In this document: positions 40,637 through 48,995 of the stretch, piece by piece
Numbering within the stretch: the first letter of the stretch is position 1
How the letters are laid out: every line of letters starts with the position of its first letter
DNA from: Gemmatimonadota bacterium
GTDB taxonomy: Bacteria; Gemmatimonadota; Gemmatimonadetes; Gemmatimonadales; GWC2-71-9
Assembly: GCA_016720805.1 (NCBI GenBank)
Contig: JADKJZ010000005.1
Span: forward strand, 62,001 to 126,000
Reading direction: 5' to 3'
Length of the DNA stretch: 64,000 nt
Position numbers and translations under genes: made by a program
Notes under the pieces: generated by a model
Seen by the model: the letters and a program-made list of their open reading frames with translations, nothing else
What the model was told of the DNA's origin: nothing
Databases searched by the model: none

Positions 40637-41308
40637 TCAGTCGAGGAAGGGCGCGATCATCTGCTGGAAGGAGGTCCGGGCCCGGTTCAGTCGGCTCTTC
40701 ACCGTGCCCAGGTTGGTGTTGGTGACCTCGGCGATATCCTCGTAGCTCTTCCCCTCCAGCTCGCGCAGCACGAAGACAATGCGGTGGTGCGGCGAGAGTC
40801 GGGCGACCGTCGCCTCCACCAGTTCGCGGAGGTGACGGTTGGCGAAGAGGTCGTCCGGACGCGAGCGGGAATCCTCGAACTCGAGCGTCCGCCCCTCGTG
40901 CTCCCCCGGCGCGCGCGACGACTCGTGGAAGACCAGCGGCGAACGGGCGCGGTTCCGCAGCTCGTTCTTCGCGAGATTCGATCCAATGGTGTAGAGCCAG
41001 GTGGAAAACTTCCGGCTCTGGTCGAAGCGGTGCAGGTGACGGTGCACCCGCACGAACGCCTCCTGCACCAGATCCTCGGCCCGCTCGCGATCGCCGATCA
41101 TCCGGAAAATGAAGTTCAGGAGCCGCGTCTGATATCGGCGCACCAACTCACCGAAGGCCCGCTCGTCGCCGGCCAGGTGCGCCGCCACAAGGCGGGAATT
41201 CTCGATGTTGGCGGCATCCGAGGCCGACGAGGCGACCATCGTCGGACGCTCACGCGCAGGGGCATCGGCGCCGGGCAGTGTGAAGCTGAGGAATGCGATC
41301 GCGGTCAT
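40637..41308 (-). CDS. ECF-type RNA polymerase sigma factor
   Basis: A 223-residue sigma-70 family factor with region 2 (FGELVRRYQTRLLNFIFRMIGDRERAEDLVQEAFVRVH) and region 4 (LPPHHR-like SPHHRIVFVLRELEGKSYEDIAEVTNTNLGTVKSRLNRAR). There is no region 1 or 3, so it is an ECF factor of the RpoE-like type. A ~35-residue N-terminal extension precedes region 2. The ATG has AAGGA upstream. The consensus-like promoter at 41341-41368 reads TTGACA-N16-TAGCTT. Confidence 0.92.
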   Translation of the reverse strand: MTAIAFLSFTLPGADAPARERPTMVASSASDAANIENSRLVAAHLAGDERAFGELVRRYQTRLLNFIFRMIGDRERAEDLVQEAFVRVHRHLHRFDQSRKFSTWLYTIGSNLAKNELRNRARSPLVFHESSRAPGEHEGRTLEFEDSRSRPDDLFANRHLRELVEATVARLSPHHRIVFVLRELEGKSYEDIAEVTNTNLGTVKSRLNRARTSFQQMIAPFLD

Positions 41309-41340
41309 GGGGACATCCTTCGTTGAAGGGTCACCACGAG

Positions 41341-41368
41341 AAGCTACCGCACTTTTTCAGTTTGTCAA
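41341..41368 (-). promoter_or_regulatory. promoter of the ECF sigma operon
   Basis: On the minus strand a perfect TTGACA (41363-41368) is followed after 16 bp by TAGCTT (41341-41346). The ATG at 41308 is 32 nt further. The -10 matches that of rnpB. Confidence 0.7.
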
Positions 41369-41371
41369 AGG

Positions 41372-41908
41372 TTATCTTTTGAAAGCTTGGACAAAGAGGA
41401 TTGCGTTCAGCGATTTGGTGTCGGTAATGGTTCCATTGTGCACCATTTCCAGCACCTTCGACCAGGGCAGCTGGTGCAGATCGAGTACTTCATCCGCCTC
41501 CAGTGCGCTCGATCCCGGCGTCAGCTCGCTCGCCAGGAAGAGGTGGATCACTTCGTCGGTGAAGCCCGGCGTGGTCCAGATCGAGGTCAGCCGCTCGACG
41601 TGACCAGCCTGGTAGCCGGTCTCTTCCCGTAGTTCGCGCCGAGCCGTCGTCTCCGGCGACTCCTCGCCATCCCGCCGACCCGCCGGAATCTCCCAGAGGT
41701 AGTCGCCGGTGGCGTGGCGAAACTGCCTGATGAGCAGCACGCGCGGATCGGCGTCCTGCACCGGATCGAGAAACGGCAGCACCGCCGACGCCCCCGGATG
41801 CCGCAGCATCTCGAGGTCACCGACGTTGCCATTGGGAAAGCGCACCGTGTCGATGTCGAGGGAGACGATGCGGCCGGAGTAGACGCGGCGGGTGGAGAGC
41901 AGTGCCAT
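41372..41908 (-). CDS. NUDIX hydrolase, ADP-ribose pyrophosphatase type
   Basis: A 178-residue protein. The NUDIX box is GRRDGEESPETTARRELREETGY, matching G-x5-E-x7-RE-x2-EE-x-G. The pattern LLIRQFRHATGDYLWEIPAG before the box is typical of ADP-ribose/ADP-sugar pyrophosphatases. The ATG at 41908 is chosen; the frame upstream is heptamer repeat. It is in tandem with the sigma operon and separated by its promoter. Confidence 0.9.
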   Translation of the reverse strand: MALLSTRRVYSGRIVSLDIDTVRFPNGNVGDLEMLRHPGASAVLPFLDPVQDADPRVLLIRQFRHATGDYLWEIPAGRRDGEESPETTARRELREETGYQAGHVERLTSIWTTPGFTDEVIHLFLASELTPGSSALEADEVLDLHQLPWSKVLEMVHNGTITDTKSLNAILFVQAFKR

Positions 41909-41924
41909 GCGGAAGGCTCGTCGA

Positions 41925-42016
41925 TGGGATGATGGATGATAGATGATGGATGATAGATGTGTCGCAGTGATATCGACCGCACGCGACAGCATCCATCATC
42001 CATCATCCATCATCCT
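41925..42016. repeat. ATGATGG/ATGATAG heptamer stem-loop
   Basis: The left arm (41926-41960) is alternating ATGATGG and ATGATAG heptamers. The right arm (41990-42015) is CCATCAT heptamers. It lies between the NUDIX gene and the M16 pair. Confidence 0.75.
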
Positions 42017-42017
42017 G

Positions 42018-43448
42018 CTATTTTTCGTACGTCTGCACCTCCACCGGTCCCAACCCCAGCTTCTCGATCCCGGCGCGGATCTTCGCCAGGTCACCCACGA
42101 CGACCACGGTCATCTCGGCGGGATTCAGTCGCAGCTTTGCCATCCGCTGCGCGTCGGCGGTGGTGACGCCGTTGATCCGTGCGAGTTCGGCCGGGATGGT
42201 GGCGAGCGGCAACCGGAAGAGCAGTGCCGTGCTCATCGCGCCGGCAACCTGGCCCGCCGTCTCGTAGTCCGAGAGCGATCCGAGCACGAGGTAGTTCCGT
42301 GCGCGGCCGACTTCGGTGTCGGTGACGCCCTTGTCGCGCATGGCGGCGATCTCACGGAAGATCACCGCGAGCGACGAATCGGTCACGTCGGTGCGGACGT
42401 CGGTCGAGATGATGAACGGACCGGCGACCGGCGCGAACGCGAAGTTCGACCCGGCGCCGTACGTGTAGCCGAGCTGCTCGCGGAGCAGGTCGTTGAGCCG
42501 CGACGAGAAGGAGCCGCCGAGGATGGTGTTCATCACCACGGCCGCCGGGTAGTCCGGGTCGGTGCGCGACATTCCCGGCCCGCCGATCATGATCACCGAC
42601 TGGGCGGCGTCGGGCTTGTCAACCAGGATCACGCGCGCCTTCCACTGGGTCGGACCCGACACGTCGCGCGCCGGCACCGAGGAGAGAATCACCGACGGGG
42701 CCTTCCAGCCGCTGAAGTGCTTGGCGGCCCAGCGCACCGCTTCCTGGAGCGTGACGTCGCCGCTCAGCACCAGCGTGGTGCGGCGCGGATCGGCGGCGGT
42801 GTTCCACCAGCCGCGCACGGCGACCGAGTCGAACTGGCTGACCGAGGCCGAATCGCCGTTGATGTTGCCGTGGTACGGGTGCGACGCCGGGAAGAGATTC
42901 CGGTAGAACACCTTGGTTGCCACGGCGCGCGGCGAGTCCTTGGCGCTGGTGAAGCCCGCCAGGCGCAACGCGCGCTGCCGATTGATGTCGACGCTCGAGA
43001 AGGTCGGCTTGAGGAGCATCAAGGCCATCAACTGGAAGCCGCGATCAACCGAGCGCTTCGGCACCGAGAGGGAGAGCGTGACGTTCTCGTACCCCGCCGC
43101 TGCGCGCAACGAGGCGCCGATGAAGTCCGTCTCCTCGGCCAACTGCAGCGCCGTCATGCCCCCCGCACCCTCACCAAGCAACCCCGCCGTGAAGGTGGCG
43201 AGGCCCGGCGCGGTGCCGCGGAGCCTGGCCCCGCCGTTGATGATCAACCGCGCCTCGACCAGCGGCACTTCAGCATTGCGGGCCACCTGGATCTTGAGGC
43301 CGTTCGGCAGCGAGGCGGTTTGTACCACCGGCACCGAGAGCTTCGGCGCGGGGCCGAGCGCCGGCGCCGTGGTGACCTGCGCGGACAGCGGCGCGACCAT
43401 GACGGCCGCGGCCATCACGACGCGGAGAACCATTGCAGTGTGCTTCAC
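42018..43448 (-). CDS. M16 family peptidase-like protein without HxxEH site
   Basis: A 476-residue exported protein (signal MKHTAMVLRVVMAAAVMVAPLSAQ). It has the M16 fold, with ARLIINGGARLRGTAPGLATFTAGLLGEGAG where the active HxxEH should be, so it is predicted catalytically inactive. It overlaps the active M16 gene by 4 bp, the usual arrangement for a two-subunit M16B protease in which one subunit supplies the substrate-binding half. Confidence 0.9.
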   Translation of the reverse strand: MKHTAMVLRVVMAAAVMVAPLSAQVTTAPALGPAPKLSVPVVQTASLPNGLKIQVARNAEVPLVEARLIINGGARLRGTAPGLATFTAGLLGEGAGGMTALQLAEETDFIGASLRAAAGYENVTLSLSVPKRSVDRGFQLMALMLLKPTFSSVDINRQRALRLAGFTSAKDSPRAVATKVFYRNLFPASHPYHGNINGDSASVSQFDSVAVRGWWNTAADPRRTTLVLSGDVTLQEAVRWAAKHFSGWKAPSVILSSVPARDVSGPTQWKARVILVDKPDAAQSVIMIGGPGMSRTDPDYPAAVVMNTILGGSFSSRLNDLLREQLGYTYGAGSNFAFAPVAGPFIISTDVRTDVTDSSLAVIFREIAAMRDKGVTDTEVGRARNYLVLGSLSDYETAGQVAGAMSTALLFRLPLATIPAELARINGVTTADAQRMAKLRLNPAEMTVVVVGDLAKIRAGIEKLGLGPVEVQTYEK

Positions 43449-44800
43449 GGCGTCACCCCCCGCGGCTCGGCCGCGAGCTCACGCTTCCCCATCGGCACCA
43501 CCGAGACGATCGCGCGCGGCCCGGTGAGGTATTGCTTGACCACGCGCTGGACATCGGCGGGAGTCACGGCGCGCAACCGGTCGAGGTCGCGCTGGAATGC
43601 GTCGGGCACGCCCACCTCGAAGAAGTACTGGTTCAACTGGTCGGCCTTCCCGTCCACCGTCTGGGTGGAGCGCAGGAAGGCGGCCTCGAGCGCATTCTTG
43701 GCCTGCTCCATCTCGCGGGCCGTCGGCGGCGCCTCGCCGAGGCGGCGCAGCTCCTCGTCCACCGCACGCTGGACCGGAGCGATCGGCTTCCCCGGCTTGG
43801 GGCGGGCGACGATGTCGAAGTCGCCATCGTACCGCCGATGATCGGGCGACGCCATGACCATCGTGGCCGTCTGCTCGTCGTAGACCAGCCGCTTCGTGAG
43901 TCGCGCGTTCTTCGACCCGGCGAGAATCATCCGTGCCACCTGCAGCGCGGCGTCATCGGGGTCCCACGCCTTGACGGTCGGGAAGACATACTCGAGTTGT
44001 GCCACCTGCACCCGGTCCTCGAGGACCAGTGCGGTGTCCCGGGTCATCTTCGGCCGCGTAGGATTGATCGCGGTAATCGCGGGTCCGCGCGGGATGGCGC
44101 TGAAGTAGTGCTTCACCAGCGCGAGCACCGAGTCGTGCTTGACGGCGCCGGCGACGGTGATCACGGCGTTGTTCGGCGCATACCAGGTGCGGAAGAAGTC
44201 TTTCACGTCCTCGACCGAGGCCGCCGAGAGGTCAACCATCGAGCCGATCACCGGCCACGAGTACGGATGACCGGCCGGATAGAGCATCCGCGGCAGGTGG
44301 TCGGCCACCATGCCGTACGGCTGATTCTCGTAGCTCTGCCGCCGCTCGTTCTTCACGATGTCACGCTGGGCATCGACCTTCGCCGAGTCCATCGTCGGCA
44401 ACAACCATCCCATCCGGTCGGCCTCGAGCCAGAGCATCAGCGGCAGCGCCGACACCGGCCCCGACTCGTAGTAGTTGGTGCGGTCTTCGGTCGTGGAGCC
44501 GTTGTTGTTGGCGCCGGCCGCCTCGAGGAGCCGATCGAACGCCGGATACACGGCATTCTGGGACCCCATGAACATCAGGTGCTCGAAGAGGTGCGCAAAG
44601 CCGGTGCGGCCGACCTTCTCCGACCCGGAGCCGGTGTGGTACCAGACGTTGACGCTGACGATCGGGGTGGACTGGTCCTCGTGCACGATCAGCCGGAGGC
44701 CGTTCGGCAGGGTGTCCACGGTGGCGGGGACCTTCAGCCCCTGCGCAGCGAGTGGAGACGCGCCCAAGAGCAGCGCGAGGGCAAACAGACGGGTGCGCAA
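43445..44800 (-). CDS. M16 family zinc metallopeptidase, catalytic subunit
   Basis: A 451-residue exported protein. The HxxEH zinc site is in GFAHLFEHLMFMGS, and the downstream Glu is in the DAQRDIVKNERRQ segment. The most likely start is TTG at 44800: GGAGG lies 7 nt upstream and translation then begins with LRTRLFALALLLGASPLAAQ, a signal peptide. Any longer N-terminus would be read from heptamer repeat. Partner of the inactive M16 protein encoded directly downstream. Confidence 0.9.
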   Translation of the reverse strand: MRTRLFALALLLGASPLAAQGLKVPATVDTLPNGLRLIVHEDQSTPIVSVNVWYHTGSGSEKVGRTGFAHLFEHLMFMGSQNAVYPAFDRLLEAAGANNNGSTTEDRTNYYESGPVSALPLMLWLEADRMGWLLPTMDSAKVDAQRDIVKNERRQSYENQPYGMVADHLPRMLYPAGHPYSWPVIGSMVDLSAASVEDVKDFFRTWYAPNNAVITVAGAVKHDSVLALVKHYFSAIPRGPAITAINPTRPKMTRDTALVLEDRVQVAQLEYVFPTVKAWDPDDAALQVARMILAGSKNARLTKRLVYDEQTATMVMASPDHRRYDGDFDIVARPKPGKPIAPVQRAVDEELRRLGEAPPTAREMEQAKNALEAAFLRSTQTVDGKADQLNQYFFEVGVPDAFQRDLDRLRAVTPADVQRVVKQYLTGPRAIVSVVPMGKRELAAEPRGVTP

Positions 44801-44819
44801 GCGGAAACCTCCGTGGTTT

Positions 44820-44909
44820 GGGATGATGGATGATGGATGATAGATGATGGATAGGAGTCGATCCTCCATGATCGATCATCGATGATCGATCATCCTCATC
44901 CATCATCCA
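44820..44909. repeat. ATGATGG heptamer stem-loop with an embedded TGATCGA block
   Basis: The left arm (44820-44854) is four ATGATGG-type heptamers. The right part (44861-44909) mixes TCATCGA/TGATCGA heptamers with CATCATC sequence. It covers the stop of the beta-CASP gene (44903). Confidence 0.7.
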
Positions 44910-46312
44910 CACTTACAGCGAAACTTCTCCCCATGACTCGGAATCATCACTTCTCGTACGCCTTCCTCTTCGAGGAGTTTCTTCATCCCGGCGAGGGATT
45001 CCGGTTCGCCGTGGACGCAGAAGGCGCGCTGGATCGGGCCGCCCAGGTTGCGCACCCAGCGGCGCAATTCATCGCTGCCGGCGTGGGCGGAGTAACCGTC
45101 GATCTTGACCACTTCGGCGCCGATGGTGGTTTCGACGCCGAGAATCTTCACGGGGTTGCGCCCCTCGCTGATCCGCCGCCCCAGCGTGTGCTCCGCCTGG
45201 AAGCCGACGAAGAGGATGGCGTTCTTCGGGTCGCCGGCATGGTTCGCCAGGTGGTGCAGGATCCGCCCCGCCTCCGCCATGCCACTCGCCGAGATGATGA
45301 TCGCCGGCCCCTGCAGTGCGTTGAGCTTCTTCGACTCCTCGATGTCGCGGACGTAGTGCACGAGGTGGTTGTCGAAGATCGGGACGCCAGTCTTGATGAA
45401 CCCCTCGTTCTGGTCGAAGACCTCGGGATGCAGCCGGAAGACGGCGGTCGCCTCGACGGCGAGCGGTGAGTCGATGTAGATCGGGATCTGCGGAATGCGT
45501 GCCGTGTTCGCGAGCTCGTGCAGCGCGTACACCAGCTCCTGCGTCCGTCCCACCGCGAACGACGGCACCAGGATCTTGCCGCCCCGCGCCGCGACGCGAC
45601 TCACCACCTCGGCGAGGCGCGCCATCGCGTCCTCGGTGGTGTCGTGCTGCTTGAGCGCGTAGGTGCTTTCGATGATCAGCGTGTCGATCGCTCCCTTCGG
45701 ACCGTCCGGATCGCGGATGATCGGCTGACCCCAGCGGCCGATGTCGCCCGAGAAGACCAACCGGTGCGCCGCCGCGCCACCCGCGCCCGCGATGCTGATG
45801 TCCACATTGGCACTGCCGAGGATGTGGCCGGCATCGCGGAAGGTCACCGTGAGATCATCGGCGACCTTGAACGGGCGACAGTACGGATGCGCCTCCATCA
45901 ACTCCTGCACATGGTAGGCGTCGGCCATGGTGTAGAGCGGCTCGGAGCCCGGGCCGGCGCGTCCCTTCCGCTGCAGGTAGCGGAAGTCGCTCTCCTGGAT
46001 GTGGGCCGAGTCGGGGAGCATGATGGCGCAGAGATCGCGCGTGGCGGGCGTCGCGAAGATCGGCTTGTCGAACTGGCGCGCCACCAGCAGCGGCAACCGC
46101 CCGCTGTGATCGATGTGCGCGTGCGAGAGAATCACCGCATCCAGTTGGCGCGGATCGAACGGCGTCTCGGCGTTGAGGCGATGCGATTCCTCGCGACGCC
46201 CCTGGAAGAGGCCGGCGTCGAGCGCCACGCGGTGGCCCCGCCATTCGAGGTGGTGGCAGGAACCGGTGACTTGGCCGGCGGCGCCCCAGAAGGTCAGCGA
46301 GATATCGGTCAT
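44903..46312 (-). CDS. MBL-fold/beta-CASP RNA-processing nuclease
   Basis: A 469-residue metallo-beta-lactamase of the CPSF73/YSH1 group. Metal-binding motif 2 is intact, LSHAHIDHSGRLP (HxHxDH); further ligands are in AGHILGSANV (His), FSGDIGRWGQP (Asp) and SAHAGSDEL (His). The beta-CASP cap follows motif 4, with ESTYALKQHD and a final VHGE segment. It may act as an RNA endo- or exonuclease. The ATG at 46312 overlaps the previous gene by 4 bp; upstream frame is another gene. It closes the upp operon. Confidence 0.9.
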   Translation of the reverse strand: MTDISLTFWGAAGQVTGSCHHLEWRGHRVALDAGLFQGRREESHRLNAETPFDPRQLDAVILSHAHIDHSGRLPLLVARQFDKPIFATPATRDLCAIMLPDSAHIQESDFRYLQRKGRAGPGSEPLYTMADAYHVQELMEAHPYCRPFKVADDLTVTFRDAGHILGSANVDISIAGAGGAAAHRLVFSGDIGRWGQPIIRDPDGPKGAIDTLIIESTYALKQHDTTEDAMARLAEVVSRVAARGGKILVPSFAVGRTQELVYALHELANTARIPQIPIYIDSPLAVEATAVFRLHPEVFDQNEGFIKTGVPIFDNHLVHYVRDIEESKKLNALQGPAIIISASGMAEAGRILHHLANHAGDPKNAILFVGFQAEHTLGRRISEGRNPVKILGVETTIGAEVVKIDGYSAHAGSDELRRWVRNLGGPIQRAFCVHGEPESLAGMKKLLEEEGVREVMIPSHGEKFRCKCG

Positions 46313-46851
46313 CGGAAGAACCCCTGCAACACGAGAATCGGCAGCTTGCCAGCTTCGGCGAGGAGGTATTGCAGCTCCGTGCCGAAGCGTCGAGAGATCG
46401 GGGAGGTCGCCGTCGGCGACGTCCAGGCCTCGAGACCGAGGCGGCGCGCCTCGATCCGCAACCGGGCCAGATGGAAAGGATCGGAGACGAGGATCGCCCG
46501 GTTGAGCCCCTCGCCGTGGAGATAGTTCGCGACGGCGGTCATCGATCCCGCCGTGGTGCGCCCCTCTGGCGCCACCGCAATCGAGGTCGCCGGAATCCCG
46601 ACGCTGACGAGGTAGCGCTGGCCGGCGGTCGCCTCGCTCATCCGGTCGCCCTCGACAATGCCACCGGTAACGACGATCAACTCGGCGTACCCTGCACGGA
46701 AGAGGACGGCGGCGTGGTCGAGGCGGGCCTGCAGGACGGGCGAGGGGCGGCCGTTGTACTGGGCGGCGCCGAGCACGACGATGGCATCGGCCTGATAGCG
46801 CTGGTCCTGGCGAGAGACGACCAGGACCGCGAAGAAGGAAAGCAGATACAC
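46309..46851 (-). CDS. YdcF/ElyC-like (DUF218) protein
   Basis: A 180-residue protein with the DUF218 pattern: ADAIVVLGAAQYNGRPSPVL, LIVVTGGIVEGD, EGRTTAGSM and ILVSDPFHLARLRIEARRLG. Such proteins act near the membrane in envelope metabolism. The GTG at 46851 lies inside what looks like a membrane anchor; reading back to a CTG at 46905 (overlapping the stop of the upstream gene as CTGA) would add SNRRQAWVAAFAAAIAS and complete it. The true start may be that CTG. Confidence 0.8.
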   Translation of the reverse strand: MYLLSFFAVLVVSRQDQRYQADAIVVLGAAQYNGRPSPVLQARLDHAAVLFRAGYAELIVVTGGIVEGDRMSEATAGQRYLVSVGIPATSIAVAPEGRTTAGSMTAVANYLHGEGLNRAILVSDPFHLARLRIEARRLGLEAWTSPTATSPISRRFGTELQYLLAEAGKLPILVLQGFFR

Positions 46852-46901
46852 GCTGGCGATTGCCGCAGCGAACGCCGCGACCCAGGCCTGCCGGCGGTTG
46901 C

Positions 46902-48260
46902 TCAGAAGGGGAACGATTCCCCCTGCCGCGGGACGATGACGTCGCGTACGCCCTCCTCCCGGAGAATGGTGACCATGATGGCCACGGCCAGGTCATCGCC
47001 GTGCACGACGAAGGCGCGCTTGATGGGGCCACCGAGGGCGCGGAGCCAGGTGCGCATCTCCTCGCCGTCGGCATGCCCCGAATAGGCGGTGAGGGTCTCG
47101 ATGCCGGCCCGACGCTGGACCGACTCCCCGAGGATGGTGACCTCGCTGGCCCCCTCCTGCAGCAATCGTCCGACCGACTCTTCCTCGTTGGGTGCCAGGA
47201 AGATCACGGTATGGCGCTCGTCGCCCAGGCAGCGGCGCAGGTGATGCGCGGCGCGCCCGGTATCGCCGCTCTCGCCCGGGGCGATGATGATCGCCGGACC
47301 GGTGTGCCCATCGAGCCGCAGCCGGTCGGCGTCGCCGCGCACATAGTGGAGCAGGGCGTGATCGAACGGCCCACCGACTTCGGCATACGCCCGCTCGCCG
47401 ATGCCGAGGGACTCCGGATGCAGCCGCATCATCGTCGGAAGGCAGACGTCGGTCGCGGAGTCGATCCAGATCGGCAATTCGGGGAGCTGGCCGCGCCGCC
47501 AGAGCGTCTGGACGGTGCGGATCAGCTCCTGCACCGGGCCGAGCGACGACGCCGGGATGATCACCTGACCACCACGTGCGGTGGTGTCGCGAATGATGGT
47601 CGCCAAATGCTGTTGCGCATCGGCGAACATTCCGTGCGACGCGTGCGCGAACGGCGAGCCGAGAATCAGCGTGTCGACTTCGCCCGGCATCACTTCCGGA
47701 TCGGGGAGCAGCGCCGACCCGGAGCGGCCGATGCAGCCGCTGTAGATGATGCGGTGCGAGCCACCCTCGCCGGTGCGCAACTCGATCGAGGTCGAGCCGA
47801 GGATGTGGCCGGCGTCGAACATCTCGAAGACCAGGTTGCGACGAAGGTGGAGCGGGCGGTGCGTCGGCTGGCCGACGAATCGCTGTTGCGTCGCGATGAC
47901 ATCCTTGAGGCCGTACAGCGGCTCGCCATGATTCGCCGCGAGTTCCATCGCCGCTTCGGCGAGGAGAATGGCGGCGGTGTCGCGCGTCGCCGGCGTACCG
48001 TAGATCGGGCCATCGAAGCCGTGTCGCACCAGCTGCGGCGTGCGGCCGGAGTAGGCGAGGCCGGCCTGCGAGAGGAGAATCGCATCGACCTTGCGTGGGT
48101 CGAGGGGCAGCTCGCGATTCAGTGCGTCGGTGGTGGCGACGTTCCCCTGGAAGAGGCCGGCGTCGAGCAGGATGCGCGCGCCCGCCGCCTCGAGGAGAAT
48201 CATCGAGCCGGTCGACGTCGCGGCGCCACCGAAGAAGGTCAACGTCCGAGGAGCGCTCAT
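46902..48260 (-). CDS. degenerate MBL-fold/beta-CASP protein (pseudoenzyme)
   Basis: A 452-residue paralogue of the nuclease at 44903. Where that one has HAHIDH, this has QAGLAY, so four metal ligands are lost; the Asp motif reads SGCIGRSG (Cys for Asp) and ESTYA reads GSPFA. The later His motifs AGHILGS and SGHADGEE remain, as does the overall beta-CASP architecture. The open frame is intact and overlaps upp by 4 bp, so it is probably translated. It may regulate or scaffold the active partner, as with the inactive CPSF100 relative of CPSF73. Confidence 0.85.
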   Translation of the reverse strand: MSAPRTLTFFGGAATSTGSMILLEAAGARILLDAGLFQGNVATTDALNRELPLDPRKVDAILLSQAGLAYSGRTPQLVRHGFDGPIYGTPATRDTAAILLAEAAMELAANHGEPLYGLKDVIATQQRFVGQPTHRPLHLRRNLVFEMFDAGHILGSTSIELRTGEGGSHRIIYSGCIGRSGSALLPDPEVMPGEVDTLILGSPFAHASHGMFADAQQHLATIIRDTTARGGQVIIPASSLGPVQELIRTVQTLWRRGQLPELPIWIDSATDVCLPTMMRLHPESLGIGERAYAEVGGPFDHALLHYVRGDADRLRLDGHTGPAIIIAPGESGDTGRAAHHLRRCLGDERHTVIFLAPNEEESVGRLLQEGASEVTILGESVQRRAGIETLTAYSGHADGEEMRTWLRALGGPIKRAFVVHGDDLAVAIMVTILREEGVRDVIVPRQGESFPF

Positions 48261-48898
48261 CGTGTCCCGAAGAGGCGGTCGCCGGCATCGCCGAGACCAG
48301 GGAGGATGTAGCCATCGGCGTTGAGTTGCCGATCAAGGGCAGCAGCGTACACCGGAACATCCGGGTGGGCGGCCGTGAAGGTGGCCACCCCTTCCGGGAC
48401 GGCGACCAGGCAGATCAGCGCGATTTCCTTCGCGCCGGCCCGCTTGAGCTCGGTGGCCGCCTCGACAGCCGATCCACCAGTGGCCAGCATCGGATCGAGG
48501 AGGAAGAATCTGTGCTCCTCCACCGGAGTCGGCACCTTGAAGTAATAGGAGACCGGCTTGAGCGTGTCATGATCGCGAAAGAGGCCGATGTGACCGACCC
48601 GCGCGTTCGGGATCAACTGCACCACGGCCTCGACCATGCCGAGCCCGGCGCGGAGGATCGGCACCAGCGCCACCTTCGCGGCCAGCGTCTCGCCGGTCAT
48701 CGTTTCGAGCGGCGTGACCACCTCGACCGGTGACGTCGGCAGGTCGCGGGTCACTTCATAGGTCATCAACGCCGCGATCTCGCCGACCAGCTGCTTGAAG
48801 TCGCGTGACGTGGTGGTGGCCGCGCGAAGCAGCGCCATCTTGTGGCGAATCAGCGGGTGATCGAGGACCGTGAGGCCGCGGGGCATCTGGGCGGACAT
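48257..48898 (-). CDS. upp: uracil phosphoribosyltransferase
   Basis: A 213-residue salvage enzyme that makes UMP from uracil and PRPP. Signature segments: TVLDHPLIRHKMALLR, VPILRAGLGMVEAV, the PRPP motif LLDPMLATGGSAVEA, and a uracil-binding end DAGDRLFGTR. It leads the operon with two beta-CASP proteins and the YdcF-like gene, all overlapping by 4 bp or nearly so. Confidence 0.95.
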   Translation of the reverse strand: MSAQMPRGLTVLDHPLIRHKMALLRAATTTSRDFKQLVGEIAALMTYEVTRDLPTSPVEVVTPLETMTGETLAAKVALVPILRAGLGMVEAVVQLIPNARVGHIGLFRDHDTLKPVSYYFKVPTPVEEHRFFLLDPMLATGGSAVEAATELKRAGAKEIALICLVAVPEGVATFTAAHPDVPVYAAALDRQLNADGYILPGLGDAGDRLFGTR

Positions 48899-48995
48899 TC
48901 CTCAATGATCTCGCCGCGCCGGGGTGTTGGCAATGCGGGGGCCGCTCACCGATACTTGGAGCATCCCCGGAGACCCTCCCGTCTGGAGTCCACTC

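Noticed and set aside
41925..42016. Heptamer repeats read as short peptides (HPSSIIHHP-type)
   Set aside because: These are translations of the repeat DNA, with no ribosome sites or conservation.
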